Assembly (NCBI GenBank): GCA_964522215.1
Contig: CAZFVR010000001.1
Coordinates: forward strand, 103,071-167,070
Direction of reading: 5' to 3'
DNA length: 64,000 nt
Origin: CAG-390 sp964522215
Lineage (GTDB): Bacteria > Bacillota > Clostridia > Oscillospirales > CAG-272
Positions 1 to 8,341 of this stretch are shown here, piece by piece. Made by a program: the position numbers and the translations under genes. Within the stretch, counting starts at the first letter, position 1. Each line of letters opens with the position of its first letter. Below the pieces are notes generated by a model, which worked only from the letters and a program-made list of their open reading frames with translations, was not told the DNA's origin and did no database searches.

Positions 1-702
1 TGCACTGTCCGCAGTGACGGTCAGCATAATACCCGCCGCATCATGCAGTGCCGCGGCAAAATTCTCTGCGGCGTAACAGGCCAGTGTATCCCCCTCCGGG
101 TAGACCACGCTGTAATCGGTGATCCTGGCGCCGTTAAGGGTAACGATGCCCACCTCATACTCATGGCGCACAAGATCCACTCGGTTGGTGTATACGGTAA
201 TGCTCTTATCCTCGCGGCTGACATAATTTTCAAGGAAGTGCTCAACAGCCTGCATGGTGGACTGCGCATTACCACCGAGGATTATGACGCGCTCGTTTTC
301 GTATGTAATGACAAAGTCCTTTTCGCGCAGCTCGGCAAGATACTTTATCGATTCGGGGCGGTTGGTGTTACCTATAAGTATCTCGCAGGCGGGCTTTGTG
401 ATATCCGGTGTGGTGGAATATATAAAGTCCTCGGTTACGTCAAGCTTTACGCCAACACGTTCCTCAATGCCGGTGCGCAGAGCCTTAAGGCAATTGCGGT
501 AATCTTCGGTATAGTCTGTTTCTCTTACGATCTTATACGCCGAAAGATCAAGCACCACAGGCTCGATCTGCGGCTCGGTCTCCGGTGGCTCGGTGGTAGT
601 CTCTCCCCCACCCTGCTGCACGCATGCGGCAAGTGGCAGGAGCATTATCAATGCAAGGATCAGTGCCAAGTGTCTTATACAGAAGCGTTTTGTCTTTATC
701 AT
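1..702 (-). CDS. Lipoprotein, C-terminus cut by window edge
   Basis: The frame reads off the left edge after 234 codons. A signal peptide ends in a lipobox (LPLAAC, Cys27), followed by a short Gln/Gly and Thr/Glu/Pro linker, so the protein is probably anchored outside the membrane as a lipoprotein. The folded part carries phrases such as EILIGNTNRPES and VIILGGNAQSTMQAVEHFL. These recall the N-terminal domain of alpha-glucuronidase-like and GH20-like glycosidases (IGxTxR, then GxxxGxxYAVxxFLE), but this is recollection of a pattern, not a firm family call. The ATG at 700-702 is preceded by GGAAAGG. It lies about 140 bp downstream of pepF in the same direction and could be read through from it. 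Function unknown; a carbohydrate-related role is a weak inference. Confidence 0.7.
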   Translation of the reverse strand, partial: MIKTKRFCIRHLALILALIMLLPLAACVQQGGGETTTEPPETEPQIEPVVLDLSAYKIVRETDYTEDYRNCLKALRTGIEERVGVKLDVTEDFIYSTTPDITKPACEILIGNTNRPESIKYLAELREKDFVITYENERVIILGGNAQSTMQAVEHFLENYVSREDKSITVYTNRVDLVRHEYEVGIVTLNGARITDYSVVYPEGDTLACYAAENFAAALHDAAGIMLTVTADSA

Positions 703-722
703 ACCGTTAACCTTTCCGGTCT

Positions 723-746
723 GCCGCCCGATGGCTATCGGGCGGC
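723..746 (-). other. Perfect hairpin between pepF and lipoprotein gene
   Basis: GCCGCCCGAT and ATCGGGCGGC form a 10-bp perfect stem with a 4-base loop. It lies after the pepF stop and just before the ribosome-binding site of the lipoprotein gene. On the minus strand no T-run follows, so it is not a typical terminator for pepF. It may stabilise or partly attenuate the transcript. Confidence 0.5.
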
Positions 747-843
747 GTTTCAGCCTGTTGTTTTTTGACTTTTTTACGTTGCTTTTTGTTTTTTACGCTT
801 ATGGAGATGCGCTTTTATTTGCTGTAACGGGAATGTGTGCTGT

Positions 844-2634
844 TTACTTTTGGAGAGAATCGAGAAGATCCGAGAATTCGGTTATCGTCTCGTCAAATAT
901 ACGCATGGCATCGGCCACGGTATCCGGCTTTGTAAGATCGATGCCGGCAGTTTTAAGCTCATCAAGCGGGTAAGCGGAGCCACCGAGGGTGAGGAACTTG
1001 AGGTATCCCGCGGGATCCTCGCCTGCGGCTATCCTGCCTGCGATCGATACCGCACTGCAAAAGCCGGTGGCGTACTGATAAACATAAAATGCGGTGTAGA
1101 AGTGAGGGATATATGTCCACTCATAGCGCATTATATCGTTGATCTCCGCGCCCTCGTAGTAGGTGGAGATAAGCTCATAATACACATCGGACAGCGCCTT
1201 GGCGGTCAGGGGCTGACCTGCCTCATACATGGCATGTGTGCGGCGCTCAAACTCGGCAAAGAGTGTCTGGCGGAAGACGGTGGTGCGGAAGCCCTCAAGG
1301 AAGTGATTGAGGATATATGCACGACGACCCGGATCATTCTCATGCGCGAGGAGATACTTTGTAAGCATTACCTCGTTGACGGTCGATGCGACCTCCGCGA
1401 CCATGATGCGATAATTGCTGTTGACGTAATCCTGTGCTTCGCTTGAGAAATAAGAATGCATGGCGTGACCCAGCTCGTGCGCGAGGGTAAAGGCATCGTC
1501 AAGCGTATCGGTATAGTTGAGCATGACATAAGGATGCACGCCGTAAACGCCCGCGGAGAACGCGCCGGAGCGTTTGCCGCGGTTTTCGTACACATCGATC
1601 CAGTGCTCGTTGTACGCGCGGTCAAGCAGCTCGCCGTAGCGCTCGCCAAAGGGCTTAAGTGCCTCCTTGACCAGAGTTTTTGCATCCTCGTAGGGCATGG
1701 GAGCATCCACACCGTCCACGATCGGAACATAAAGATCGAACATATCGATGCTATCTGCCTTCATGGCGCGGCGGCGAAGCTCGAGATAGCGTTTCATGGA
1801 CGGAAGTGCATCATGAATGGCGCTGACCAGTGAATCATACACAGAGACAGGCACATTACCGGCAAAAAGAGCCGCCTCGCAGGCCGATCCAAAGCCGCGC
1901 AGCTTGGCTCTTACGCAATCGTTTTTGACCGATCCGCCATAGGTCGCGGCAAAGGTATTGACGTATTTTTTGTATGTTCCGAAAAACTTTTCAAATGCAT
2001 CGCGGCGGACCTCGCGATCGGTATTCTCGCGGTAGACACCAAAGTTACCGTTGGAGAGGGGAGCATCGCTTCCGTCCGACATTTTAACGGTCGGGAACTC
2101 CATATCAACGTTTGTAAGCATTCTGTAGCACTCTCCGGCCGCCTCTGTGACCTCACCAAGCTCGGCAAGCATTGCCTCGCGTGCGGGATCGAGCACATGC
2201 TCCTGCGAGCGGAGCTGATCGCGTATGCTGAATGCATATTTTTCAAGCTTCGGCTCGGTGTCCAGCCAACTCTCAAGCGTTTCACTGCCGATGGCGATAA
2301 GCTCGGGGCTCACAAAGGCGAGCGCGGAGCTGAGCTTTACATAAAGCGAGGTGGCGCGCGCATCAAGCTCCTGATATTCCGGGTCGGAACTGTCGGCGGC
2401 GGCATGGAGGAACGCATAGGATAATACCAGCTCGATCTTTTCTTCAAGCGAGTAGATGGCATCAAGCGCCTCGGCAAGTACGGCGGCAGAATCACCAAGA
2501 TGACCGCGATATTTAACAACATCGCCTATTTTATTTTCGCAATCGGCATATGCCTCCCAAAACGCCTCACGCGTTTTGAAGATATGCGTAAAATCCCATG
2601 TGTAGCGGGGATCGGCTTCTTTTCTGGTTATCAT
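844..2634 (-). CDS. pepF: Oligoendopeptidase F (M3 metallopeptidase)
   Basis: A 596-residue cytoplasmic zinc peptidase that cuts short oligopeptides, typically taken up or produced by protein turnover. The M3 zinc motif HELGH is at about residues 386-390, followed by a downstream Glu-rich helix as in PepF/PepB. Length matches the family (about 600). The start chosen is ATG at 2632-2634 (MITRKEAD), preceded by AAAGGAAA; an in-frame upstream extension to 2697 has no ribosome-binding site and an unlikely composition. A consensus promoter lies about 100 bp upstream at 2728-2756. No signal peptide is visible, in keeping with an intracellular enzyme. Confidence 0.95.
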   Translation of the reverse strand: MITRKEADPRYTWDFTHIFKTREAFWEAYADCENKIGDVVKYRGHLGDSAAVLAEALDAIYSLEEKIELVLSYAFLHAAADSSDPEYQELDARATSLYVKLSSALAFVSPELIAIGSETLESWLDTEPKLEKYAFSIRDQLRSQEHVLDPAREAMLAELGEVTEAAGECYRMLTNVDMEFPTVKMSDGSDAPLSNGNFGVYRENTDREVRRDAFEKFFGTYKKYVNTFAATYGGSVKNDCVRAKLRGFGSACEAALFAGNVPVSVYDSLVSAIHDALPSMKRYLELRRRAMKADSIDMFDLYVPIVDGVDAPMPYEDAKTLVKEALKPFGERYGELLDRAYNEHWIDVYENRGKRSGAFSAGVYGVHPYVMLNYTDTLDDAFTLAHELGHAMHSYFSSEAQDYVNSNYRIMVAEVASTVNEVMLTKYLLAHENDPGRRAYILNHFLEGFRTTVFRQTLFAEFERRTHAMYEAGQPLTAKALSDVYYELISTYYEGAEINDIMRYEWTYIPHFYTAFYVYQYATGFCSAVSIAGRIAAGEDPAGYLKFLTLGGSAYPLDELKTAGIDLTKPDTVADAMRIFDETITEFSDLLDSLQK

Positions 2635-2727
2635 TTTTAAATTTTTCCTTTCTTTTCTTATCGGATGATCACGGCGCGGTGGCGTGCCGCAGGGCACCGA
2701 CGGTCAGCATTATTTTTTATTATATCA

Positions 2728-2756
2728 ATTATACCATGCAATTACCGCCGTGTCAA
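2728..2756 (-). promoter_or_regulatory. SigA-type promoter of pepF
   Basis: On the minus strand TTGACA (2756-2751) and TATAAT (2733-2728) are separated by 17 bases, a perfect consensus. It points to pepF. The remaining part of the 408-bp gap to the sigma-factor gene holds only the second promoter at 2975-3003 and otherwise AT-rich sequence with no coding signal. Confidence 0.85.
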
Positions 2757-2974
2757 TCAAAATCGGCGTTATTAACAAAATTGATGGCATATTTGGTGAA
2801 AGATGCCGCAGACACCTGTTCCGCCTCCACTGCGGCAAAATCCAAGGCCCTGCGCCGCGCCTGAACTTTGTGCGAATATTCGCTAAGAAATGAACTTTTT
2901 CAAGTTTTTTATGCTTTTTTGATATCTCATTCAAAAATATTTATCAATTTGTGCAATGTTTTTTGCGTAAGCTA

Positions 2975-3003
2975 TTGACATTTGCCATGAGTTGCTTTAT
3001 AAT
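2975..3003 (+). promoter_or_regulatory. SigA-type promoter of the sigma-factor gene
   Basis: TTGACA at 2975-2980 and TATAAT at 2998-3003 with a 17-base spacer, a perfect consensus. It is about 40 bp upstream of the start codon at 3043. The alternative sigma factor thus appears to be made by the housekeeping polymerase. Confidence 0.85.
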
Positions 3004-3042
3004 AAATATGTATAAACAAGGAAAAGGAACTCGGTTTCACCA

Positions 3043-3684
3043 ATGGAAGGCAAAAAGGACCCACACCCCTCGCATCTTGAACGGTCAGAATGCAGTTCCC
3101 AGCAGGATACAGAGCACTTGCGGCTTCTTTGGTGCGCCAAAAACGGTGACGAGAAGGCTTTTTCCGAGCTTACGGAAATATATGCTCCCATGCTGAGGGC
3201 GGCGGTACAGCAATACCGCGGCGAGATAAGCGAACAGGATATTGAAGAATTACAGCAGGAGGCTCTCCTGGCTTTTCATCGTGCCGTACAAAAATACGAC
3301 CCACTTAGGGGAGACATAAAATTCGGCCTGTACGCCAAGGTGTGCGTAAACAAAGCAATGATAAGCGCACTGCGGCGGATAACGCGAAACCGCCAACGCA
3401 TTGAGTATATTCCGATGGATGATGCACCCGGTGACAGCGCCCCCTCCCCTGCCGACTCTGTGATAGAGCGGGAGGACGAGCGTTCGCTGCGCCGTTTGAT
3501 AGACAGCAATCTCTCCGAGCTTGAACGCAAGGTCTGGTGGCTGTACTATTCCGGAGCAGGTGCCGATGAGATAGCGACTGCGACCGGAAAGACCAAAAAA
3601 TCAATTGAGAACGCAATCTTCAGAGTACGCAAAAAGCTAAGAACCATACTGTCAGAAAAAAGACAGCACCCAAATAATATATAA
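3043..3684 (+). CDS. SigH-like RNA polymerase sigma factor
   Basis: A 213-residue sigma-70-family protein with only regions 2 and 4, the layout of SigH and ECF factors. Region 2 runs through QDIEELQQEALLAFHRAVQKYDP and the DNA-melting segment KAMISALRRITRNRQR. An acidic Pro/Ser/Asp linker (about 120-145) joins it to region 4, with a helix-turn-helix in GADEIATATGKTKKSIENAIFRVRKKL. The resemblance is closest to the Bacillus/Clostridium SigH class. A perfect SigA promoter lies upstream; AAGGAA precedes the ATG at somewhat long spacing. No anti-sigma gene with membrane segments adjoins it. The next gene, 82 bp on, is a zinc-ribbon protein. Confidence 0.85.
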   Translation: MEGKKDPHPSHLERSECSSQQDTEHLRLLWCAKNGDEKAFSELTEIYAPMLRAAVQQYRGEISEQDIEELQQEALLAFHRAVQKYDPLRGDIKFGLYAKVCVNKAMISALRRITRNRQRIEYIPMDDAPGDSAPSPADSVIEREDERSLRRLIDSNLSELERKVWWLYYSGAGADEIATATGKTKKSIENAIFRVRKKLRTILSEKRQHPNNI

Positions 3685-3766
3685 AGCCTGCCGCGAATCG
3701 TCATACATTTCCGCGCATGAAGCTCGCCGCAGGAAAATATACAATTTTCACACAGAGGAGCAAAAA

Positions 3767-4141
3767 ATGAACGAGGAAAAAGTAATGGCAGCCGAGCTTT
3801 CAGCAACAGCAGAGGTCGCCGCGGAGGAACAGCAGGAATTCCATGACGAGACGCTGGTTTGCGTGGAATGCGGCAAGGAGTTTGTCTTCAGCGCAGGAGA
3901 GCAGGCTTTTTACAAAGAAAAGGGTTATGTAAACAAACCCAAAAGATGCCGCGAATGCCGCAATGCCAAAAAGGCAAAGAACCAGACCGAGCGTACATAC
4001 TACTATGCCGTATGCGACGAGTGCGGGGCGGAGGCCAAGCTTCCCTTTGAGCCCTCGGCTGACAAGCCTGTTTACTGCAGCGTTTGCCACGGCAAGCACT
4101 TGGCCGAGCGCCGCGCAAAAGCTGCGGGTGCCGAGGCATAA
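3767..4141 (+). CDS. Zinc-ribbon protein with two CxxC pairs
   Basis: A 124-residue soluble protein. An N-terminal acidic tail (1-25) leads to a zinc ribbon with CVECG and CRECR. A second treble-clef-like unit has CDECG and CSVC spaced by about 17 residues (the CxxC-x17-CxxC type), followed by a basic tail. Such proteins are common in Clostridia and have no proven biochemical role; nucleic-acid binding is a guess from the fold. GAGGAG precedes the ATG. It follows the sigma-factor gene at 82 bp and ends in the strong terminator at 4161-4198, so the two probably share a transcript. Confidence 0.8.
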   Translation: MNEEKVMAAELSATAEVAAEEQQEFHDETLVCVECGKEFVFSAGEQAFYKEKGYVNKPKRCRECRNAKKAKNQTERTYYYAVCDECGAEAKLPFEPSADKPVYCSVCHGKHLAERRAKAAGAEA

Positions 4142-4155
4142 TGCCGTCTTGCAGC

Positions 4156-4206
4156 AAAAAAAACACAGACCGGATCCATGCGGGGCCGGTCTGTGTTTGT
4201 TTTATC
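4156..4206 (+). terminator. Bidirectional terminator between zinc-ribbon gene and hom
   Basis: AAACACAGACCGG (4161-4173) pairs perfectly with CCGGTCTGTGTTT (4186-4198). A run of A precedes it and T-rich sequence follows, so it can end transcripts from either side. The genes on both sides converge on it. Confidence 0.9.
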
Positions 4207-4277
4207 TCGCTTTTTATTATTAATATCGATTTATATCGTCATCGTCATCCGCGCAGAAGAAGTCAAGCGCCGCGGCA

Positions 4278-5492
4278 TTATATGACCTTGTAGCACCTGC
4301 GGCAGGCGTTGCCGAGGGAGGCAAGCACAGCAGCGGTCTCCTCCTCGCTCATGGCCTTGGCGGTAATGATGGCAGAGCCGCCCTCTCCTTCAACGGTCAA
4401 GGTACCCTCCTCGGTGCAAACAGCGGGGATCTCGCTCGGCTCGCCGTCAAGTATAAAGCAACGGCGGCAAACGGCGGCTGCGGCAGGTGCAACATCATCC
4501 GCCGCGGCGGGTGACCAGTTAAGTCTTGCGGGCTTGGCAGAGGGGCGCTCGGCGGCATCGATGATATCCGCCACAACGGCGCTGGCGGTGGGCAGCTTGC
4601 CCGCACCGCGACCGTAGAACATAGCATCACCAAGCATATTACAGCTGATAAGCACGCCGTTGAAGACATCGTCAACATGGCAAAGGGGGCATGCGGGCAG
4701 TACGGCACGCGGAGAGACGGCGGCATATATCCTACCGTCATTTTGGCGCTCGGCATATGCAATGAGCTTTACCGAGATACCTGCCGTGGCCAAAAGCGCC
4801 ACATCCTCTGCGGGGATATTGCGTATTCCATCCACGCTTACCGCCTCAAGCGGCAACAGCTTGCCGTATGCTATGGCGGCAAGAATTATTATCTTTCTCG
4901 CGGCATCAAAGCCGTCAACATCCGCCGATGGATCGGCCTCGGCATATCCCAGCTCCTGCGCACGGCGAAGCACCGTATCAAACGGCGTGCCGCTGTTTTT
5001 CATCTCGGTCAGGATAAAGTTTGTGGTACCGTTGAGTATACCAGCCATTGAGCTTATCTCGTTATCGGCAAGGTCATCGATAAGCGGGCGCAGGACCGGT
5101 ATACCGCCGCCCACAGATGCCTCAAAGAGATAACGCACGCCGTGCTCGCGAGCGACACACAGCAGCTCATCACCCAGTGCGGCAACAACGGCCTTGTTGG
5201 AGGTAACAACGCTCTTCCCCGCCTCAAGACAGGCACGTGTAAAGTCGGCGGCAGGGTGTACTCCGCCCATCATTTCGGCCACGATGCTGACAGTGTCATC
5301 GCCAAGGATGGCGGATATATCATGCACTATGCGGTCGGCATAGGGGCTTTGCGGAAATTCGCGAAGGTCGAGGATGTACTTTACGTTTATCTCCTCGCCA
5401 AGCCTTGTTTCGATAAGTTTGCGGTTTTGGTCGATGACCTCGGCAACGCCGGATCCCACCGTGCCAAAGCCGAGCAATGCAATGTTGATCAT
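4278..5492 (-). CDS. hom: Homoserine dehydrogenase
   Basis: A 404-residue cytoplasmic enzyme reducing aspartate semialdehyde to homoserine with NAD(P)H, on the route to threonine, methionine and isoleucine. The Rossmann motif GFGTVGSG is at residues 8-15. The substrate-binding and catalytic domain shows EASVGGGIPVLRPL, GILNGTTNFIL and ADPSADVDGFDAARK. The C-terminal region (about 320-404) matches the position of an ACT regulatory domain but is Ala-rich and poorly conserved, so feedback control cannot be assumed. AAAGGAA precedes the ATG at 5490-5492. It stands alone; no thrB, thrC or aspartokinase gene is in the window. Confidence 0.95.
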   Translation of the reverse strand: MINIALLGFGTVGSGVAEVIDQNRKLIETRLGEEINVKYILDLREFPQSPYADRIVHDISAILGDDTVSIVAEMMGGVHPAADFTRACLEAGKSVVTSNKAVVAALGDELLCVAREHGVRYLFEASVGGGIPVLRPLIDDLADNEISSMAGILNGTTNFILTEMKNSGTPFDTVLRRAQELGYAEADPSADVDGFDAARKIIILAAIAYGKLLPLEAVSVDGIRNIPAEDVALLATAGISVKLIAYAERQNDGRIYAAVSPRAVLPACPLCHVDDVFNGVLISCNMLGDAMFYGRGAGKLPTASAVVADIIDAAERPSAKPARLNWSPAAADDVAPAAAAVCRRCFILDGEPSEIPAVCTEEGTLTVEGEGGSAIITAKAMSEEETAAVLASLGNACRRCYKVI

Positions 5493-5545
5493 TTTTGGGG
5501 ATTCCTTTTTTGTTTAGATTTGTTTTGATTTTGTTTTGATTTTAT

Positions 5546-5563
5546 CAGATCTCATCGGATCTG
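5546..5563. promoter_or_regulatory. Palindrome upstream of hom, possible operator
   Basis: CAGATC and GATCTG form an inverted repeat with a 6-base spacer about 55 bp upstream of hom. It is next to an AT-rich stretch with repeated TTTGTTTTGA (about 5518-5541). Location suits an operator, but no regulator is suggested by the sequence. Confidence 0.3.
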
Positions 5564-5652
5564 TTATTTTTAGTTTAGTTCGTTTTATCCGAAGCGTGCC
5601 GCGCATCCGCGGGCGGCGCAGATATTTCGCAGAGAAAAATTTCTCAAAGCTA

Positions 5653-5681
5653 TTGAAGTATGCCGCATAATATGATAAAAT
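5653..5681 (+). promoter_or_regulatory. Probable promoter of the DUF4364 gene
   Basis: TTGAAG (5653-5658) and TAAAAT (5676-5681) with a 17-base spacer, about 45 bp upstream of the start codon. Close to consensus but not perfect. Confidence 0.55.
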
Positions 5682-5727
5682 ATATAAAACATCTGACGGC
5701 CGCTGTGACCGAGGGGAGGGAGCGAAC

Positions 5728-6270
5728 ATGAGTTCTCCGATAGGAAGCAAAAACAACGTAAAAATATTTGTTCTTTACCTGCTTGACAACATAAATTACC
5801 CGCTTGACTTTTGCACCATAAACGATATAGTCATGCAAACAGACTATGTAATGTACATAGATTTTGCGGAGGCGTTTATCGAAATGGTGGATGGCGATCT
5901 GATATCCTCCTTTGAGAGTGAGGGCGTCACCTACTACGAGGTCACCGCAAAGGGCAAATGCGTGGCAGTGGAGCTGAAATCAGACATTTTGTCCTCCATC
6001 CTTGATCAAGCTCTGGCGGCGGCTCTGCGCTACCTTGATTTTGCACGGCGTGAGATAGTTGCCTCCTGCCGCATTGAAAAAAAGGATGACGGCAAGTTTG
6101 ACGTTATCTGCGAAATGACGGAAAAGAAGGAGCTGATATTCAGCACCCGACTGACGGTTGACAGCGAGGATCGCGCCAAACGCATGAAGGCATATTTTAA
6201 TGACCGCCCGGAGGTTATATACCGCGGGGTCACTGCCCTGCTGGCAGGTCAGATGAACTACCTGTTTTAA
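5728..6270 (+). CDS. DUF4364 family winged-helix-like protein
   Basis: A 180-residue soluble protein of the DUF4364 family, which is confined largely to Firmicutes. The first 75 residues have the pattern of a winged-helix domain related to PadR-type regulators (VKIFVLYLLDNINYPLDFCTINDIV, then EMVDGDLISSFESEGVTYYEVTAKG). A C-terminal domain of unknown role follows. A DNA-binding function is inferred from the fold; targets are unknown. A strong GAGGGGAGGGAG ribosome site precedes the ATG. It ends at a terminator facing the convergent monooxygenase gene. Confidence 0.8.
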   Translation: MSSPIGSKNNVKIFVLYLLDNINYPLDFCTINDIVMQTDYVMYIDFAEAFIEMVDGDLISSFESEGVTYYEVTAKGKCVAVELKSDILSSILDQALAAALRYLDFARREIVASCRIEKKDDGKFDVICEMTEKKELIFSTRLTVDSEDRAKRMKAYFNDRPEVIYRGVTALLAGQMNYLF

Positions 6271-6355
6271 GCGCGGCTGTTGCCACCTCAAAGCGTTTGA
6301 AGCTTTGATATTTTAGATATTTTATTTTATTATACTGCTCAATTATTTTCCGCGT

Positions 6356-6390
6356 GGCCGCCGAACGATATCGCGCGGCCTCGCTTTTTT
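6356..6390 (+). terminator. Terminator after the DUF4364 gene
   Basis: GGCCGC (6356-6361) pairs with GCGGCC (6375-6380), with an inner CGA/TCG pair. The sequence TCGCTTTTTT follows directly. Confidence 0.65.
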
Positions 6391-6399
6391 CCTATTCTA

Positions 6400-6693
6400 T
6401 CAATCAAAAGCGGCGGGTGTGGTATGCACAGCGCGGCGAGGACTGTTCATATAAGGTGCTACCTCATCGCGCCAGCGCAGATAATGCGCTGTTTTTTTAT
6501 GTGCCGCGGCCGATCCTTCATCGCGGTATACCTCATACAGGACAAACTGGGTGGGATCCTCTCGGCTTTGAAGCACATCAAAGCGCACGCAACCCGGCTC
6601 AAGCCTTGAGTTATCGTGATTGTAGCAGGATATCTCGCGGAACGCCTCGACGCATTCCGGCTTTACATCAACAAAAACAAGTGTAGCTATCAT
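6400..6693 (-). CDS. Antibiotic-biosynthesis-type monooxygenase domain protein
   Basis: A 97-residue single-domain protein of the ABM ferredoxin-like family, which includes YgiN quinol monooxygenase and LsrG. Matching segments are ATLVFVDVKPECVEAFREI, RFDVLQSREDPTQFVLYEVYRDEGSAAAHKKTAHY and the short C-terminal helix. The usual form is a small cytoplasmic homodimer acting on quinols or aldehydic compounds without a metal; the substrate here is not predictable. The best ribosome site (AGGAAG) is 24 bases from the ATG, with a small hairpin between them (6704-6716). It follows the C39-like gene by about 100 bp and may be the last gene of that transcript. Confidence 0.85.
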   Translation of the reverse strand: MIATLVFVDVKPECVEAFREISCYNHDNSRLEPGCVRFDVLQSREDPTQFVLYEVYRDEGSAAAHKKTAHYLRWRDEVAPYMNSPRRAVHTTPAAFD

Positions 6694-6703
6694 TTTTTAT
6701 TTA

Positions 6704-6716
6704 CCCGCAGTGCGGG
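6704..6716 (-). other. Small hairpin between ribosome site and start codon
   Basis: CCCGCACTGCGGG on the minus strand folds into a 5-bp stem with a 3-base loop. It sits between AGGAAG (complement at 6719-6724) and the start codon at 6693, and would shorten the effective spacing from 24 to about 11 bases. Confidence 0.4.
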
Positions 6717-6794
6717 GACTTCCTTTCGTTCGGATCCGCAGAGGATCCTTTTTTGATCTTTTTAAGTTTCTGCTTTTTTGGTCTTACACCGATG

Positions 6795-8282
6795 TCATCC
6801 CACACGGTCGGCAAGATCGTATATCATGGCCGAATACATAGTGCCCATGCCAAAGCCGCCCACAAGATAGGATGCCGTGCGCTCATAGCTGACGCCATCC
6901 CCCTGATCGGCAGTGTAACCGAGCGGATCGTACACCTCAAATTCCAGATCATATTGATTTTTGACCTGCGGGTTGAGGCATTTGCCGAACACCACATAGT
7001 GTGAGCCGCTTGACTTTCTGAACTCCACAACGATACCCGCAGGGTGATCCTCCAAAAGATCGGCAATGCGTCTTGGCGTTGGGTAGTATATCTTGCGGCA
7101 CCCCACAGCCTTGCCGTCCACAAAAAAGCGGGAGGCGATGGCATTCCATGATGCAAGGATGGGGTCGCCGTAGAGCAGCTCGGAGGTGGATGTGGGACCA
7201 AAATTATATGTATTTGCAAGAGTAACGGTATATGGGTCGGCCGGCAGATCACCTGTCTGCCCCGAGCGCAGATCGTAACCGCGCTCAAGCACGGCACCGA
7301 GATTATGAAGCACCATGGCAACAGAGCAGATGGCACAGCCCTCGCGCATCCACGAGTTTACCGACATATTACGGTAATCCGCCGCGTACCTGAGCTTTAC
7401 ACCGCCGCTCCAAAAATAAAGATCGGTAAGGATAGACGAATCCCAATCGCTGTTTTGCGTACTGCGTTGGCTGTACCAGGTAAATGCCGCCTTATCTGTC
7501 ACAGTAACGCGGAAGGACTTTTTCACTCCGTCCACTGCGGCAGTGACGGTCGCCGTGCCAAGTGAGAGCGCGGTATACACGCCAAGCTCACCCACCATCA
7601 AAACATCCTCGTTGCTTGACGTCCACTCAACACGCTCCTGCATGTAATTGTAGGGCTTGAGCCTTGCATAAAAGCGGCCCGTGGAATAAAGCTTTACATC
7701 GGTATTTGTAAAAGCCATGGTGATGGCCTCGGTCACGACAGGCTCAAAGTACCATTCGAACCTGCCATCCCCCGCCCTGTAATCGAGAAATTCTACAAGA
7801 TCGTCACTGTAATATGAGATATCATCACTGATACCGATGGCAGAGGTTTGAGAATCTCCGCCCGCCGGTGCTATCGTGCACGCGCCGGAGCGAAGCTCAA
7901 GGATATCAAAATATGCGCGCGCGTCCTCGGTGAGCAGCTTCACCACAGGAGAACCGCTTGAGGTGCTTTTTGAATACGCAAAGCAATAAAGCGATGTATC
8001 ATTTTGCGGCCATATGACGTAGCTGCCGCCATCGGTCTTACGCAAAAGGAATATCTGCGCTTCGTTGTTTTTATCAAGCGGCGCCATATAGGCCTTGCCC
8101 TCTCCGCGCGAGGCATTGAGGTACGCCGTCAGGTACTCGCCTGTCTTTGCGTTGCGTATACGAAAGACGCCCTCGGATGGGGAGACGGCATTGCTTTTGG
8201 CCGAGGATACGCAAAGCAGTATCGGCAAAAGCATAAGCACCGCAAGCATCGCCGCTATCGTTCGACAGCTTATTTTTTTCAT
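6795..8282 (-). CDS. Secreted protein with Ig-like and C39-like peptidase domains
   Basis: A 495-residue exported protein. A signal peptide spans about 1-28. Residues 33-140 (VFRIRNAKTGEYLTAYL) resemble a ricin-type lectin repeat. Residues 185-263 form a Big2-type immunoglobulin-like domain ending in FRVTVTD. The C-terminal half is a C39-like cysteine peptidase fold with Cys316 (EGCAICSVAMV), His428 (GSHYVVF) and Asp452 (YDPLG). No C-terminal membrane segment or sorting signal is present, so the protein should be released. Start at 8280-8282 follows GAAAGGAGGGGAG. It lies 59 bp downstream of a glycosyltransferase gene. Peptidase activity is inferred from the triad; the substrate is unknown. 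Confidence 0.85.
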   Translation of the reverse strand: MKKISCRTIAAMLAVLMLLPILLCVSSAKSNAVSPSEGVFRIRNAKTGEYLTAYLNASRGEGKAYMAPLDKNNEAQIFLLRKTDGGSYVIWPQNDTSLYCFAYSKSTSSGSPVVKLLTEDARAYFDILELRSGACTIAPAGGDSQTSAIGISDDISYYSDDLVEFLDYRAGDGRFEWYFEPVVTEAITMAFTNTDVKLYSTGRFYARLKPYNYMQERVEWTSSNEDVLMVGELGVYTALSLGTATVTAAVDGVKKSFRVTVTDKAAFTWYSQRSTQNSDWDSSILTDLYFWSGGVKLRYAADYRNMSVNSWMREGCAICSVAMVLHNLGAVLERGYDLRSGQTGDLPADPYTVTLANTYNFGPTSTSELLYGDPILASWNAIASRFFVDGKAVGCRKIYYPTPRRIADLLEDHPAGIVVEFRKSSGSHYVVFGKCLNPQVKNQYDLEFEVYDPLGYTADQGDGVSYERTASYLVGGFGMGTMYSAMIYDLADRVG

Positions 8283-8341
8283 GGTGCGCTCCCCTCCTTT
8301 CGTTCTTTTTTTGGTGTTTCGTGTGTTTGGGGGCATCAGCT

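Noticed and set aside
723..746. Hairpin as the pepF terminator
   Set aside because: No T-run follows on the minus strand; T-rich sequence lies only on the side away from pepF.
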